DNA of 64,000 bases from Bacteroidota bacterium. Lineage in GTDB: Bacteria; Bacteroidota; Bacteroidia; Flavobacteriales_D; Crocinitomicaceae. The notes beneath the pieces were generated by a model. It searched no databases. It was not told the DNA's origin and was given only the letters and a program-made list of their open reading frames with translations. A program made the translations under genes and the position numbers. Within the stretch, counting starts at the first letter, position 1. Every line of letters begins with the position of its first letter. The DNA lies in the NCBI GenBank assembly GCA_030148165.1, contig JASBTZ010000010.1, forward strand, positions 1-64,000. Reading direction: 5' to 3'. This document shows positions 52,668 through 61,198 of this stretch, piece after piece.

Positions 52668-54556
52668 TAATAGCTTACAATCGGTCGAATAAGAATATGT
52701 AGTTTAGATTTTTCCCTTTCTTTCTCTCTGCTGCTAAAGAACCATTTTATGACTGGAATTCTTGAAAGGAACGGAACTCCTGAACCGGAATCACTTTTTT
52801 TCTTTTTCTCTAGGCCTCCAAGTAGGATCATCTCACCATTTTTAACCCGAACTACTGATTCAAATGTTTGCGTTGAAATATTCGGAGGAGACTTCGGATC
52901 TACTTTACCCGCAAAATCATCCTGTTCAACGCTGATTGTTAACGTGACATACTCATCCGTGCTTACATATGGTTTGATAGTTACGGAAAGGTTCGCTTCG
53001 ATAGATTTCCATTGCTGAGATTGAAGGACGCCTTGGTTCGTAACAGAAGTTTGGACGTTAACCTGAGTTTCCTGATAGTACGTGGTTTCTCCAATTGATA
53101 TGGATGCTTCATGACCATTTAATGTAGAAATCTTTGGAGTACTTTCGATCTTAATAACATTATTACTTTCTAATGCCTGAAGTGATACATAGAAATTTTC
53201 ATTGACCTGTCCTAGATTTACAAGACCAAACCCGGTAATCGCATTAAGAATATTGTTGACGGATTTATACCCCAGTTCTACATCAAGCTCTGGAAACACA
53301 GTACCTTGAGTTACCGTCGGTTGATCCTTGATTCCCGCCTTGATACCTGTCTTAGTTGCAGATCCTTTTTCAGAAAACAACAGCATAACATCAATTTGAA
53401 CCATTGGCACGACAATGTCGATCGACTTCACGAATTCCTTGAGCTGTCTGTATTTCTCTTCATTTGCCGTGACGATCAATCCATTGAGCTCCTCGAACTC
53501 CTTTACGTCAATACCTGTCATCATTTCCTGAGGAATTGCCGTTAGAACAGATTCAATCGTTCTGTTTTCAAGCCTTATCATTCGTGTAACTCGAAGCCCT
53601 TCCATCTTTTTCTCCCCGATAAAGAAGACATTGTCTTCCTCGCGAATGCTATAAGGTGTGCCACTGAATACTCTTTGTACCAACTCGTCAAATCGAACAT
53701 CCTGTAGATCCAGATTGGTTTTACCCTTAATATCTGAGTAGAACACGTAATGAACACCTGTTTCTTCTGCAACCGCTTGAACCAGGTCAGCCAACTCAAT
53801 GTCCTTCGCTAAAATATCAATGGTTCCAATTGGATTTTTTGAAAGAAGAAAATCACCCGATCGATATTGGGATTTGTAATTTCCGATTTTCAAGTTATTT
53901 GCATTCTGTCCATCGGGATCTGTGTTTTTCGATAATCGAAAGTAATTATCTTCTTCTGATAAAATCAAATTGTTAGATTGAGCAAACATCTCAAGAACCT
54001 GATCGATAGGTCTGTTTAAAAGATAAGCGTTGACCTTTTGATCCCTTACATCCGGATCAATCACAATGTTTTTATCAGAAATTCTCGTTACCTCCTGTGT
54101 TACGCGCCATAAGGTGTCATTCCGCAAATTCATTGATAAAAATGTGTTCGCAGGATTATAAGACACATCAATTTTGTGTATTTCAGGCTTATCAGTAATC
54201 TTTTCATTGGTAGACCTTTTACGAACTGACATAATACTTCCCACGAAATCATATTCGATATCGAAGTTCAAGTATAGGAACACCATGACATCTTTGACCT
54301 GTGCATCAAAGAAATTGTAGGAAATAGGATCACTCAACATGGGGTCAACACTGATGTTAAGGTTGTTTTCGAGGGCTATTGAATTCAATAAATCCGACAA
54401 CTGCAGGCTACTAACATTTAGTTGCAGGTTGTTATTGAGTCCTGGGTGCTTCGTGGCTAAGCTGTCAAGTGCGGTTCTAAGAGTACTCTCGGAATATACT
54501 TGGGAGTAGCTTAAGCTAGTCAGAAGCAACAGGGTTATTAATAGTAGTTTTCTCAT
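52667..54556 (-). CDS. secretin (GspD/PilQ-like outer-membrane pore)
   Basis: A 629-residue protein with a signal peptide (MRKLLLITLLLLTSLSYSQ). Several N-type and STN-like domains (about 45-360) are followed by the secretin domain (about 385-629). Key features are the ring-building TSVTNQGVLQSQQW region, GEMILLGGLEKKKKS and VPFLSRIPVIKWFFSSR, the classic secretin end motif VPxLSxIPxxxxLF. It forms the multimeric outer-membrane channel. It overlaps the ATPase gene by 4 bp. Confidence 0.9.
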   Translation of the reverse strand: MRKLLLITLLLLTSLSYSQVYSESTLRTALDSLATKHPGLNNNLQLNVSSLQLSDLLNSIALENNLNISVDPMLSDPISYNFFDAQVKDVMVFLYLNFDIEYDFVGSIMSVRKRSTNEKITDKPEIHKIDVSYNPANTFLSMNLRNDTLWRVTQEVTRISDKNIVIDPDVRDQKVNAYLLNRPIDQVLEMFAQSNNLILSEEDNYFRLSKNTDPDGQNANNLKIGNYKSQYRSGDFLLSKNPIGTIDILAKDIELADLVQAVAEETGVHYVFYSDIKGKTNLDLQDVRFDELVQRVFSGTPYSIREEDNVFFIGEKKMEGLRVTRMIRLENRTIESVLTAIPQEMMTGIDVKEFEELNGLIVTANEEKYRQLKEFVKSIDIVVPMVQIDVMLLFSEKGSATKTGIKAGIKDQPTVTQGTVFPELDVELGYKSVNNILNAITGFGLVNLGQVNENFYVSLQALESNNVIKIESTPKISTLNGHEASISIGETTYYQETQVNVQTSVTNQGVLQSQQWKSIEANLSVTIKPYVSTDEYVTLTISVEQDDFAGKVDPKSPPNISTQTFESVVRVKNGEMILLGGLEKKKKSDSGSGVPFLSRIPVIKWFFSSREKEREKSKLHILIRPIVSY

Positions 54557-55968
54557 GATCTTTCAATTAATAATGGATACACCTCTTCAAGGGAAGTATC
54601 ACCTTTAGTAAGTATACTATATGCGCGATCTTTTATAGACCTTATATTTCTTGATTTATAATGTTGTTCTACAGTATCCGATTCATCTTTAATCAAATCA
54701 CTTAACTCTGAATCAACAGGAATTACCTCGTAAATAGCTAGGCGTCCTTTGTATCCGGTGTAATGACAATCTTCACATCCTCCAGGAGAATAAACTTCAC
54801 CTGGCATTGGGAATTTATCATCCTTTATTGGCCAGATAGTTTTATCAATGCTTTCTTTTTGTTTACAATTATTGCAAAGCTTTCTAACAAGTCTTTGTGC
54901 AACACTGGTATTGATTGTATTTGAAAGTAAGAATGAAGGAACTCCCATATCTCGAAGTCTGGAGATGGTACCCCATGCGGAATTCGTGTGTATTGTGGAC
55001 AATACAAGATGCCCTGTTAGCGCAGCTCGTATTGCCATTTCTGCTGTTTCAGGATCACGAATTTCTCCAAGCATGATGACGTCAGGATCTTGTCTTAGGA
55101 ATGACTTCAGCGCACTTGCAAAAGTTAGACCTATAGATTCTTTTAATTGAACCTGATTGATACCGTCCAATGTATATTCGATAGGATCTTCTACCGTTAC
55201 AATATTTCTTTTTTCACTATTAAGTAGTTTCAGAGTAGCATAAAGGGTGGTAGTCTTACCCGATCCGGTCGGTCCGCTGATTAATATAATTCCATTGGGT
55301 TTTCTTACGCCTCGTAAATAGTGTTCTTTTTCTGATTCTGACATTCCGAGGAGTTCAATATCAATTGAAGACGCATCATGACCTAAAATTCGCATTACGA
55401 TTTTTTCCCCGTAAAGCGTTGGTAAGATCGACACCCGAATATCGAAATCATCGTAATTAATTCGTCCATCCTGTGGAAGACGTTTTTCAGATATGTCAAG
55501 ATTTGATCGTATTTTGATTTTGTTGACCAATTCCGGATAGTCTGATTTATCTATAGTGTAACGCTGAATTAGGTGACCATCTATTCGAATACGAACTCTA
55601 GCGACGTCACTATAGATCTCAATATGAATATCACTACTGTTGAGTTTGTTTGCTTCTTGAATTAATCTGTCAACAAAATCGACGTTCTTATCGAATTTAA
55701 ATTCCTTATTAGTTGTTCCTGTATTTCGATAGTACTTTCCAAGTAGCTTGTTTAGATCTGTCTGATCCACTATGTTAAATGCCACTGATCTTCCTAAAAC
55801 TACTTCAAGTTCTTCTTTTATCAAGTTGACATCTTTATCTTTTCCAACTAAAAAGTGGTAGCCAAGTTCGTCCTCTTTTACAGGAACAATACCATAATGC
55901 CAAGCTACATCTGAATTGATAAGCTGAATTACTTCGGGCGATATGAATTGATCTAATAATTCAGCCAT
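54553..55968 (-). CDS. GspE/PilB-type secretion ATPase
   Basis: A 471-residue hexameric ATPase. An N1E-like domain (about 1-80) is followed by NTE/RecA-like parts: Walker A GPTGSGKTTT at about 232-241, an Asp-box region (VTVEDPIEYTLDGINQ), Walker B PDVIMLGEIRDPETAEMAIRAALTGH with the His box, and the zinc motif CNNCK ... CEDCHYTG near 370-410. It powers pseudopilus assembly from the cytoplasmic side. No retraction ATPase (PilT) gene is in the cluster, which fits secretion or a non-retracting pilus. Confidence 0.95.
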   Translation of the reverse strand: MAELLDQFISPEVIQLINSDVAWHYGIVPVKEDELGYHFLVGKDKDVNLIKEELEVVLGRSVAFNIVDQTDLNKLLGKYYRNTGTTNKEFKFDKNVDFVDRLIQEANKLNSSDIHIEIYSDVARVRIRIDGHLIQRYTIDKSDYPELVNKIKIRSNLDISEKRLPQDGRINYDDFDIRVSILPTLYGEKIVMRILGHDASSIDIELLGMSESEKEHYLRGVRKPNGIILISGPTGSGKTTTLYATLKLLNSEKRNIVTVEDPIEYTLDGINQVQLKESIGLTFASALKSFLRQDPDVIMLGEIRDPETAEMAIRAALTGHLVLSTIHTNSAWGTISRLRDMGVPSFLLSNTINTSVAQRLVRKLCNNCKQKESIDKTIWPIKDDKFPMPGEVYSPGGCEDCHYTGYKGRLAIYEVIPVDSELSDLIKDESDTVEQHYKSRNIRSIKDRAYSILTKGDTSLEEVYPLLIERS

Positions 55969-56420
55969 GCGATATTAATTGATTTAAGCAATGGTAAAGA
56001 ACAAAGTAAAACAAGTGCCATGTAGCCCGCAAAAGGCACTGTCTTTCGTGGCTTTATTATACTAGCTGCTAAATGCAAGATTAGTGAAGCAATGGTTCCA
56101 GTAATAAAAATGAACATGTATTGTTTCCATTCGAATAATGGGATGATCGCAATCAGAAATAAAATATCTCCCCAGCTGAAATAACCTCTAGTTATATTGA
56201 CTATACGTCCTAATTTGAGAGATAGATACAAGGTCAGACCAAGTAGAAGAAGACTAAGGAAGGCAAGATTAAGAACAAGATTACTCCATTCAAGCTGTGA
56301 CCAATTAAAAAACACCGCGGTTGTTAGTAACACAGGAAATAAGAACCAGTGAACACCACGATACCTAATGTCTTGCCAGAAGATTAACCCAAGAACGATA
56401 TAGAGAATAAATATCGTCAT
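55953..56420 (-). CDS. minimal prepilin peptidase (A24-like)
   Basis: A 155-residue inner-membrane protein with about five helices. Two aspartates fit the A24 peptidase pair: WQDIRYR near residue 17 and FSWGDILFL near residue 84 (GxGD-like motif, here SWGD). The N-terminal methyltransferase domain with its zinc cysteines, found in larger PilD/GspO enzymes, is absent, as in the TadV/CpaA-type short enzymes. It should cut the leader from the pseudopilins of this operon. It overlaps the ATPase gene by 16 bp. Confidence 0.78.
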   Translation of the reverse strand: MTIFILYIVLGLIFWQDIRYRGVHWFLFPVLLTTAVFFNWSQLEWSNLVLNLAFLSLLLLGLTLYLSLKLGRIVNITRGYFSWGDILFLIAIIPLFEWKQYMFIFITGTIASLILHLAASIIKPRKTVPFAGYMALVLLCSLPLLKSINIAWLNY

Positions 56421-56842
56421 CAGTCTGGTTGAATTTCAGTTAACTTGCCTTCAGTATCTATTTCCCAAATATTCTTTTTCCCATCTCCATTAAAATCAAC
56501 GACAGCTTCTGCTTTGGCTTTGAACCCTCCTACAGAAGATTCAGTTATGGTGACTTGATAGTTTGCAGTACCTCCTTCGGTAACCAATTTGTGAGGTATA
56601 TAGTTTATTTCTCTCAGGTCGCCGGAGTATTTGGAATATTGAAGAAAGTAGGCGTATTCAAGATTATGAATCATCTTTAGTTCTTGCTGAGCCTCGAGGC
56701 TTTTAGTTCTTGATGCGACACCTGACTGATTTGGTACCACCAACATGATAAGAATACCCATAATGGCAAGTACAATTAATATCTCCGCTAGAGAAAAAGC
56801 ATCTATGTGTTGTTTAGTGTTTCGCATTTTATTTGATGACAT
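56420..56842 (-). CDS. major pseudopilin (GspG/PilA-like)
   Basis: A 140-residue type IV pilin-like protein. The leader ends IDA, followed by FSLAEILIVLAIMGILIMLVV with Glu at position +5. The residue before the cut is Ala rather than the usual Gly. The globular part is short and has DFNGDGKKNIWEIDTEGK near the end, an acidic loop like the Ca-binding loop of GspG pseudopilins. Start 56842 is used; an in-frame ATG at 56827 (MRNTKQH) gives a 10-residue leader and may be the real one. Probably the main fibre subunit. Confidence 0.82.
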   Translation of the reverse strand: MSSNKMRNTKQHIDAFSLAEILIVLAIMGILIMLVVPNQSGVASRTKSLEAQQELKMIHNLEYAYFLQYSKYSGDLREINYIPHKLVTEGGTANYQVTITESSVGGFKAKAEAVVDFNGDGKKNIWEIDTEGKLTEIQPD

Positions 56843-57911
56843 TACTCAGGTTAAACATCGGTAAATACATAGCGACCATTATAACGCCAACGATTCCGCC
56901 AATAATGACAATGATCATCGGTTCTATAATGGTTCCAATAAGTTTAGTTTTATACTCAATATCCTCTTGATACTGTCTGGCTAATCGATCGTAAGTCTTA
57001 TCCAGTTGGTTAGTTTCCTCAGCAATCTTTGTCAGGGATATTAGGCGTCTATCAAAAATAGTAAATTTTGAAAGCCCTTTGTGAAGTAATTCGCCCTTTA
57101 CCACATCTTTTTGTACTTGTTTAAGAGCATGTTCTATGGGATAAAACTTTATCATCTCTTCAACTAATTCAAGCGACCGGACCAGAGGAGTTCTTGCGTA
57201 AAGCAGAAGCGAGAGACTTTGCAAGCAGCGCGTGACATAAATCTGCTTGATTAAGGGCCCGAAAACCGGTAGCTTCATTATGATCCGGGATGTTGTATTT
57301 CTGTACCAATCTTTATCTTTATTCGTATAGCCAATGACGACTAGCATTACGATTACGCCGATGAAGTATAGCAGGAATGTCGAGAAGTGTTTTGATACAA
57401 CAATGATCTTTTGAGTTAGGTAGGGGAGGTCTGCGCCAAACTGCTTAAACACATCCTCAAACATCGGTACAACGCTGTTCAGCATAAAATATAACACTCC
57501 GATAGTTATTACGATGACGAATGCAGGATAAGTGAAAACACCAACAAGTTGTCTCCTTAATTTCACTTTGCTTGAGAAATATTCAGATAAATGCTCTGTG
57601 ATAATTTTCAGCCTTCCGGTTTCTTCTCCAATTTTTATGCTTTGATACTCGTAAGCTGAAAAGTGACCAGATTCTTTAAATGAGTCTGACAAAGAATTTC
57701 CCTTGACCAATAGACCCAATACACTTTCTAGCACAGATTTAGTTTTTTGGTTTGATTCTTCTTCGATCAACAAGGTCATTATCCGCTGGACATCCACACC
57801 GCTTTCCATTAGATTGGTGAACTCATTATAAAATGTTTCTTTAGCCTTATCGCTGAAAGCCGGTCTGAGAGAAATCTCTCGTTGCAATATATTCTTTTGA
57901 TTATTTGCCAT
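56829..57911 (-). CDS. GspF/PilC-type inner-membrane platform protein
   Basis: A 360-residue protein with two repeated T2SSF domains, each a helical bundle followed by membrane helices (FTYPAFVIVITIGVLYFMLNSVVP, IIEPMIIVIIGGIVGVIMVAMYLPMF). The last motif, MYLPMFNL, is typical for the family end. The start at 57911 (MANNQKN) is preferred over 57932, which overlaps the upstream gene more. It anchors the pseudopilus and the ATPase. Confidence 0.9.
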   Translation of the reverse strand: MANNQKNILQREISLRPAFSDKAKETFYNEFTNLMESGVDVQRIMTLLIEEESNQKTKSVLESVLGLLVKGNSLSDSFKESGHFSAYEYQSIKIGEETGRLKIITEHLSEYFSSKVKLRRQLVGVFTYPAFVIVITIGVLYFMLNSVVPMFEDVFKQFGADLPYLTQKIIVVSKHFSTFLLYFIGVIVMLVVIGYTNKDKDWYRNTTSRIIMKLPVFGPLIKQIYVTRCLQSLSLLLYARTPLVRSLELVEEMIKFYPIEHALKQVQKDVVKGELLHKGLSKFTIFDRRLISLTKIAEETNQLDKTYDRLARQYQEDIEYKTKLIGTIIEPMIIVIIGGIVGVIMVAMYLPMFNLSNVIK

Positions 57912-58386
57912 ACCTAGTGGAAAAATAATCATTGATAATACAGTCGATGTTTTTACTACGGTTCATGCTAAATTCAACTGGCTGTTCGTTGAAACTTAAA
58001 CTGATAGTCACAGACTCACCCAGGTCTTCATTCGTTACATCCATGTTATCACAGCGAAGCCCAAACGATTGTGAGATGTCCTTATTGTTTCTAATTAGTG
58101 TATCATCTTCAATAGAATATGAAATGGCAGACCCATTGGTGTAAAAAATTAATGAACCCTCATTATTTACCAGTGAATCTGATGAGCAAGCATCTTCCCA
58201 GAAGCTTGATCTAACAATATTAAACTGGTTAATTTTTTCCGATATACCGTTTGCCAGATGAACTTGTTCGTTTAGGCGGTTTAATGAATAGGAGACAATC
58301 GCTATTATGATACCCATAATGGCAACAACTACAGTTGCTTCAAAAATAGTGAACGCTGGCAATATGAATTTATCGCTTCTAATCAT
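57901..58386 (-). CDS. minor pseudopilin (type IV pilin-like N-terminus)
   Basis: A 161-residue protein with leader MIRSDKFILPA and the pilin helix FTIFEATVVVAIMGIIIAIV, with Glu at +5 and Ala at -1. The remainder (about 40-161) is a polar beta-rich domain. By size and order it could be a GspH/I/J equivalent, but the assignment among them is not possible by eye. It overlaps both neighbours. Confidence 0.78.
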   Translation of the reverse strand: MIRSDKFILPAFTIFEATVVVAIMGIIIAIVSYSLNRLNEQVHLANGISEKINQFNIVRSSFWEDACSSDSLVNNEGSLIFYTNGSAISYSIEDDTLIRNNKDISQSFGLRCDNMDVTNEDLGESVTISLSFNEQPVEFSMNRSKNIDCIINDYFSTRYGK

Positions 58387-58708
58387 TTTTTTTAGTCATG
58401 TAATCCTGAACCCACAGAATCTGCCCTTCGCTGTTTAGGTATTTGAATGAAGACAAAGAATTCGTGCCGACTGATACACCTTCAGTCCGTACCTGATCAA
58501 TGCTTATTACGTTGACCGTATCTTGATCGAGTTTATTCCAGACCTTATTTAGCACTTCTGTCTGTTTAATTAAATCCGAAGTATTCGTCATGGACTTGGT
58601 AGATCGTATAAAAACAATCGATGCTATGCCGAAACAAATAGCAATTATTGAAACTGCAATTAAAACTTCAGCAATACTTGAAGCAGCTATTTTTCTTTTT
58701 AGTAACAT
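58379..58708 (-). CDS. minor pseudopilin (short)
   Basis: A 109-residue protein with leader MLLKRKIAA and helix SSIAEVLIAVSIIAICFGIASIVFI. The residue at +5 is Glu and the one at -1 is Ala, as in its neighbours. The rest is a short polar tail (about 75 residues), close to GspI in size. It overlaps the following gene by 8 bp. Confidence 0.75.
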   Translation of the reverse strand: MLLKRKIAASSIAEVLIAVSIIAICFGIASIVFIRSTKSMTNTSDLIKQTEVLNKVWNKLDQDTVNVISIDQVRTEGVSVGTNSLSSFKYLNSEGQILWVQDYMTKKND

Positions 58709-59943
58709 GCTAGAATACTTGATATCATTGAGTCATTTGATCCAATCCAATTCGGATAAATAAATTGATCTGGTAACTGTTTAGATGAGATTAAAACATC
58801 CAAAAGAAAGTTTTTATAGATCCCACCACCTAATCTTAGCAGAAATGAATTCGTATAAATTGATCCAATAATTTTACCTTTTACTTCGGTTACACCAACA
58901 TTGTAAATCAATCCACCTACAATCGCTTCTTCTATTATCAATTCAAGTTCATTTCTTTTTTGGGGGGCTTCTTCCCAAAGCAGCACTCCTCCCAATACCA
59001 TTGAACCAACTGATAGTTTAATAAAGTTTGCTTCTTCGGGATTAACTTTGTCCCGAATTAAGACACATGCTGAGGGATAATTAAGTTCAACTGAATCCTC
59101 ACAGGTGATGGACTCTTCTGCAAAAGCCTGTACAACTCCTTTAAATCCTTTTTCAAATCGGATTTTAGGCGCAACCAGTATTATATGTTTTAAATCAGAA
59201 GAGGCTTTAACGAATATGGAATCGAACGAGTGAATAATTAAATTACCTCTAATTTGGTTGTTTAATATTATGGGTTTTAAGGACGAAAACAGTGAGGTTT
59301 TTTCTCGAAATGATAGGTTAGTGTCAACGAGATTTTCAATTGGTTTCGTCCATTTGATCAAAGAATCATATTGGTAATGTTCACGATGAAAATCAATAGC
59401 TGGCATTTCCTTCTCACTGACTTTCAAACTACCGTTGTATAATTCTTCCCTTTCATAACTACGTCCCGCAACGTAGCCCCTCTCAACTCCCCGGTCGGTG
59501 GTTTCAATATTTCCTTCAATTAAGGTGTTACCACAAACTTTAAGATTTGACTTGTTATTGGGTGTAAAGACGGTTGGGAAGCTTTCTGTGGAAAGGGGAG
59601 AGGAGATAGCATTCTTTTCCGTGGACAAATTCCCGTGATAAGTATAAACATTGATTGCCTCGTAAACTCCCCATTTAATCTTCTTAACTTCAGTGGTATC
59701 ACCTGATATGTGTATAATTTCCTTGTATTCACCAGGCACTATCTCTGTTCCATAATTCAATCCTAATTTATTGTCAAATAAAACATGAACCCGAGAATTG
59801 ATACTTGCTTGAAGTCTATTGTTGGTAGAAGCAATAAATAGAAAACCAGAAGTCATTAATGCGATGAGAAGCATAAAGCTTATGGCGTAACCTAGCGATG
59901 ACGCCTTAATTCTTCTATTGAACCGGTTTAAATATGGCATCAA
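58699..59943 (-). CDS. large pilin-like tip protein (GspK/PilX-like)
   Basis: A 414-residue protein. The leader (MMPYLNRFNRRIKA) is followed by SSLGYAISFMLLIALMTSGFLFIAST. It has Ala at -1 and no Glu at +5 (Tyr instead), as in GspK, the tip pseudopilin of type II systems. The big extracytoplasmic region (about 40-414) includes a stretch of short hydrophobic repeats (LIIHSFDSIFVKASSDLKHIILVAPK), which looks like a beta-helix. It overlaps the next pseudopilin gene by 10 bp. Assignment as GspK-like is by size, position and missing Glu5. Confidence 0.7.
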   Translation of the reverse strand: MMPYLNRFNRRIKASSLGYAISFMLLIALMTSGFLFIASTNNRLQASINSRVHVLFDNKLGLNYGTEIVPGEYKEIIHISGDTTEVKKIKWGVYEAINVYTYHGNLSTEKNAISSPLSTESFPTVFTPNNKSNLKVCGNTLIEGNIETTDRGVERGYVAGRSYEREELYNGSLKVSEKEMPAIDFHREHYQYDSLIKWTKPIENLVDTNLSFREKTSLFSSLKPIILNNQIRGNLIIHSFDSIFVKASSDLKHIILVAPKIRFEKGFKGVVQAFAEESITCEDSVELNYPSACVLIRDKVNPEEANFIKLSVGSMVLGGVLLWEEAPQKRNELELIIEEAIVGGLIYNVGVTEVKGKIIGSIYTNSFLLRLGGGIYKNFLLDVLISSKQLPDQFIYPNWIGSNDSMISSILACY

Positions 59944-60489
59944 TTATTTAGATTGCTTTTCGGAACTTGAATCTGTCTTACCTTTTCTGGAAAAAAGTCG
60001 ATTCCATAATGATTTAGGTCCTTTTTGTTCCGATAAGGAACCCTTTTTATAGTAGGTAGTGGAGATTTCTTTACCGAACTCGTCATATAAAACCATTTTA
60101 CCATTAAGCTCACCACATTTCCATTTCTCCGTTTTAATCAGTTTTCCTTCCTCGTTCCAGTAGCTCCAATGACCAGTTTTCAGCCCTTTTTTAAACTTGC
60201 CTTTTTGTTTGAGCTGTTTGTTGTCATAGCTAACAGAATAATCACCATGAAGTAGGTCACCTGACGCGCCTCCTTGTGTTGTCATTACTCTTTGTGTCTT
60301 ATACCAGTGGTACGTCTTTTCAGGATCGTATTTTCGAACACCTTTTTTATCGTTGTCCAACACCGTGAATTGATACTTCAATTCATCTTGTGATACATTC
60401 CTAATTAATGAATAATCATCGAGTTTGTTTTGACAAACAGATGTTAGTCCAACGCTAGTAAAAGCTAATAATGTAAGTGCCTTTTTCAT
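59944..60489 (-). CDS. MORN-repeat exported protein, first gene of the secretion operon
   Basis: A 181-residue protein with a signal peptide (MKKALTLLAFTSVGLTSVCQ; the Cys is not in a clear lipobox). MORN repeats follow at about 75-150 (LLHGDYSVSYDNKQLKQKGKFKKGLKTGHW, GELNGKMVLYDEFG), then a basic Ser/Lys-rich tail. It lies directly upstream of the pilin-tip gene with no gap, so it begins this transcript. Function is unknown; it may be a periplasmic scaffold for the machine or unrelated cargo. Confidence 0.75.
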   Translation of the reverse strand: MKKALTLLAFTSVGLTSVCQNKLDDYSLIRNVSQDELKYQFTVLDNDKKGVRKYDPEKTYHWYKTQRVMTTQGGASGDLLHGDYSVSYDNKQLKQKGKFKKGLKTGHWSYWNEEGKLIKTEKWKCGELNGKMVLYDEFGKEISTTYYKKGSLSEQKGPKSLWNRLFSRKGKTDSSSEKQSK

Positions 60490-60670
60490 GTGTAAAAAAT
60501 GGGGATTGAAGATAACGAAATCATCTAGAAATCCCCATAAACGTTGAAAAGTTGAAAATGCTTGTTGAAAAGTCTGGGAAAAACTCTGCCATTTATCCGA
60601 ATTAAGCTGATTTATATGGATTTATTAGAATTTTGACCATTATCGACCTTCACCGGCTAAAACTGAAAAC

Positions 60671-60704
60671 AAAAAAGCCCTAGAATCAATGATTCAGGGC
60701 TTTT
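60671..60704 (-). terminator. rho-independent terminator downstream of the tRNA-Lys repeat block
   Basis: On the minus strand AAAAGCCCTGAATC-ATT-GATTCTAGGGCTTTTTT forms a long stem and U-run; it would stop transcripts from the tRNA and the 185-bp repeats. Confidence 0.8.
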
Positions 60705-60730
60705 CGACTTTTAACGATATGTCTTTTTGT

Positions 60731-61100
60731 GATCCCGCTGGGGAGAGGAACGCCTGAAGCGTTCCGAAGACTGAGGATAGGTGAAGGTATTTCACCGTTA
60801 TCCGAAGGACTACGCGAGAAGAGTGTATTATCGATAAGTTTGTGAGAGCCCCGATCGAAATACGATTGATAGCTATAAAAAGAAAAAGGAGTCCAATACT
60901 GAACTCCTTCGTAGTGATCCCGCTGGGGAGAGGAACGCCTGGAGCGTTCCGAAGATTGAGGATAGGCGAAGGTTGTTCGCCGTTATCCGAAGGACTACGC
61001 GTGAAGAGTGTGTTATCGATAAGTTTGTGAGAGCCCCGATCGAAATACGATTGATAGCTATAAAAAGAAAAAGGAGTCCAATACTGAACTCCTTCGTTGT
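60731..61100 (-). repeat. two tandem 185-bp structured repeats derived from the tRNA-Lys 3' end
   Basis: Copies at 60731-60915 and 60916-61100 differ at about nine positions. Each starts, on plus, with the 13 bp that also end the tRNA-Lys gene (gatcccgctgggg) and closes with the terminator hairpin. Inside are two stem-loops: GGATA-GGYGAA-loop-TTCRCC-GT-TATCC and GGAACGC-loop-GCGTTCC. The copies differ by a compensating pair in the first stem (T-A in one, C-G in the other), and three other changes fall in the two loops. Together with 60490-60730, this stretch holds no convincing protein gene; frames through it are repeat-derived. Confidence 0.85.
61068..61095 (-). terminator. terminator of tRNA-Lys
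   Basis: On the minus strand GGAGTTC-AGTATT-GGACTCC is followed by TTTTTCTTTTT, 7 bp after the tRNA 3' end. Confidence 0.85.
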
Positions 61101-61172
61101 GATCCCGCTGGGGCTCGAACCCAGGACCCACGCCTTAAAAGGGCGTTGCTCTACCAACTGAGCTACGGAATC
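61100..61172 (-). tRNA. tRNA-Lys (anticodon TTT)
   Basis: On the minus strand: acceptor GATTCCG pairs with CGGGATC; D-arm GCTC-AGTTGGTA-GAGC; anticodon arm ACGCC-CTTTTAA-GGCGT with TTT anticodon; T-arm CTGGG-TTCGAGC-CCCAG. All four arms pair properly. CCA is not encoded. A TATATTTG box lies about 20 bp upstream. Confidence 0.96.
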
Positions 61173-61190
61173 TAACCGCTTTTGCGAGTG

Positions 61191-61198
61191 CAAATATA
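61191..61198 (-). promoter_or_regulatory. -7 promoter box of tRNA-Lys (TATATTTG)
   Basis: TATATTTG on minus, with TTGA 18 bp further upstream as a weak -33 element, right before the tRNA gene. Confidence 0.5.
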
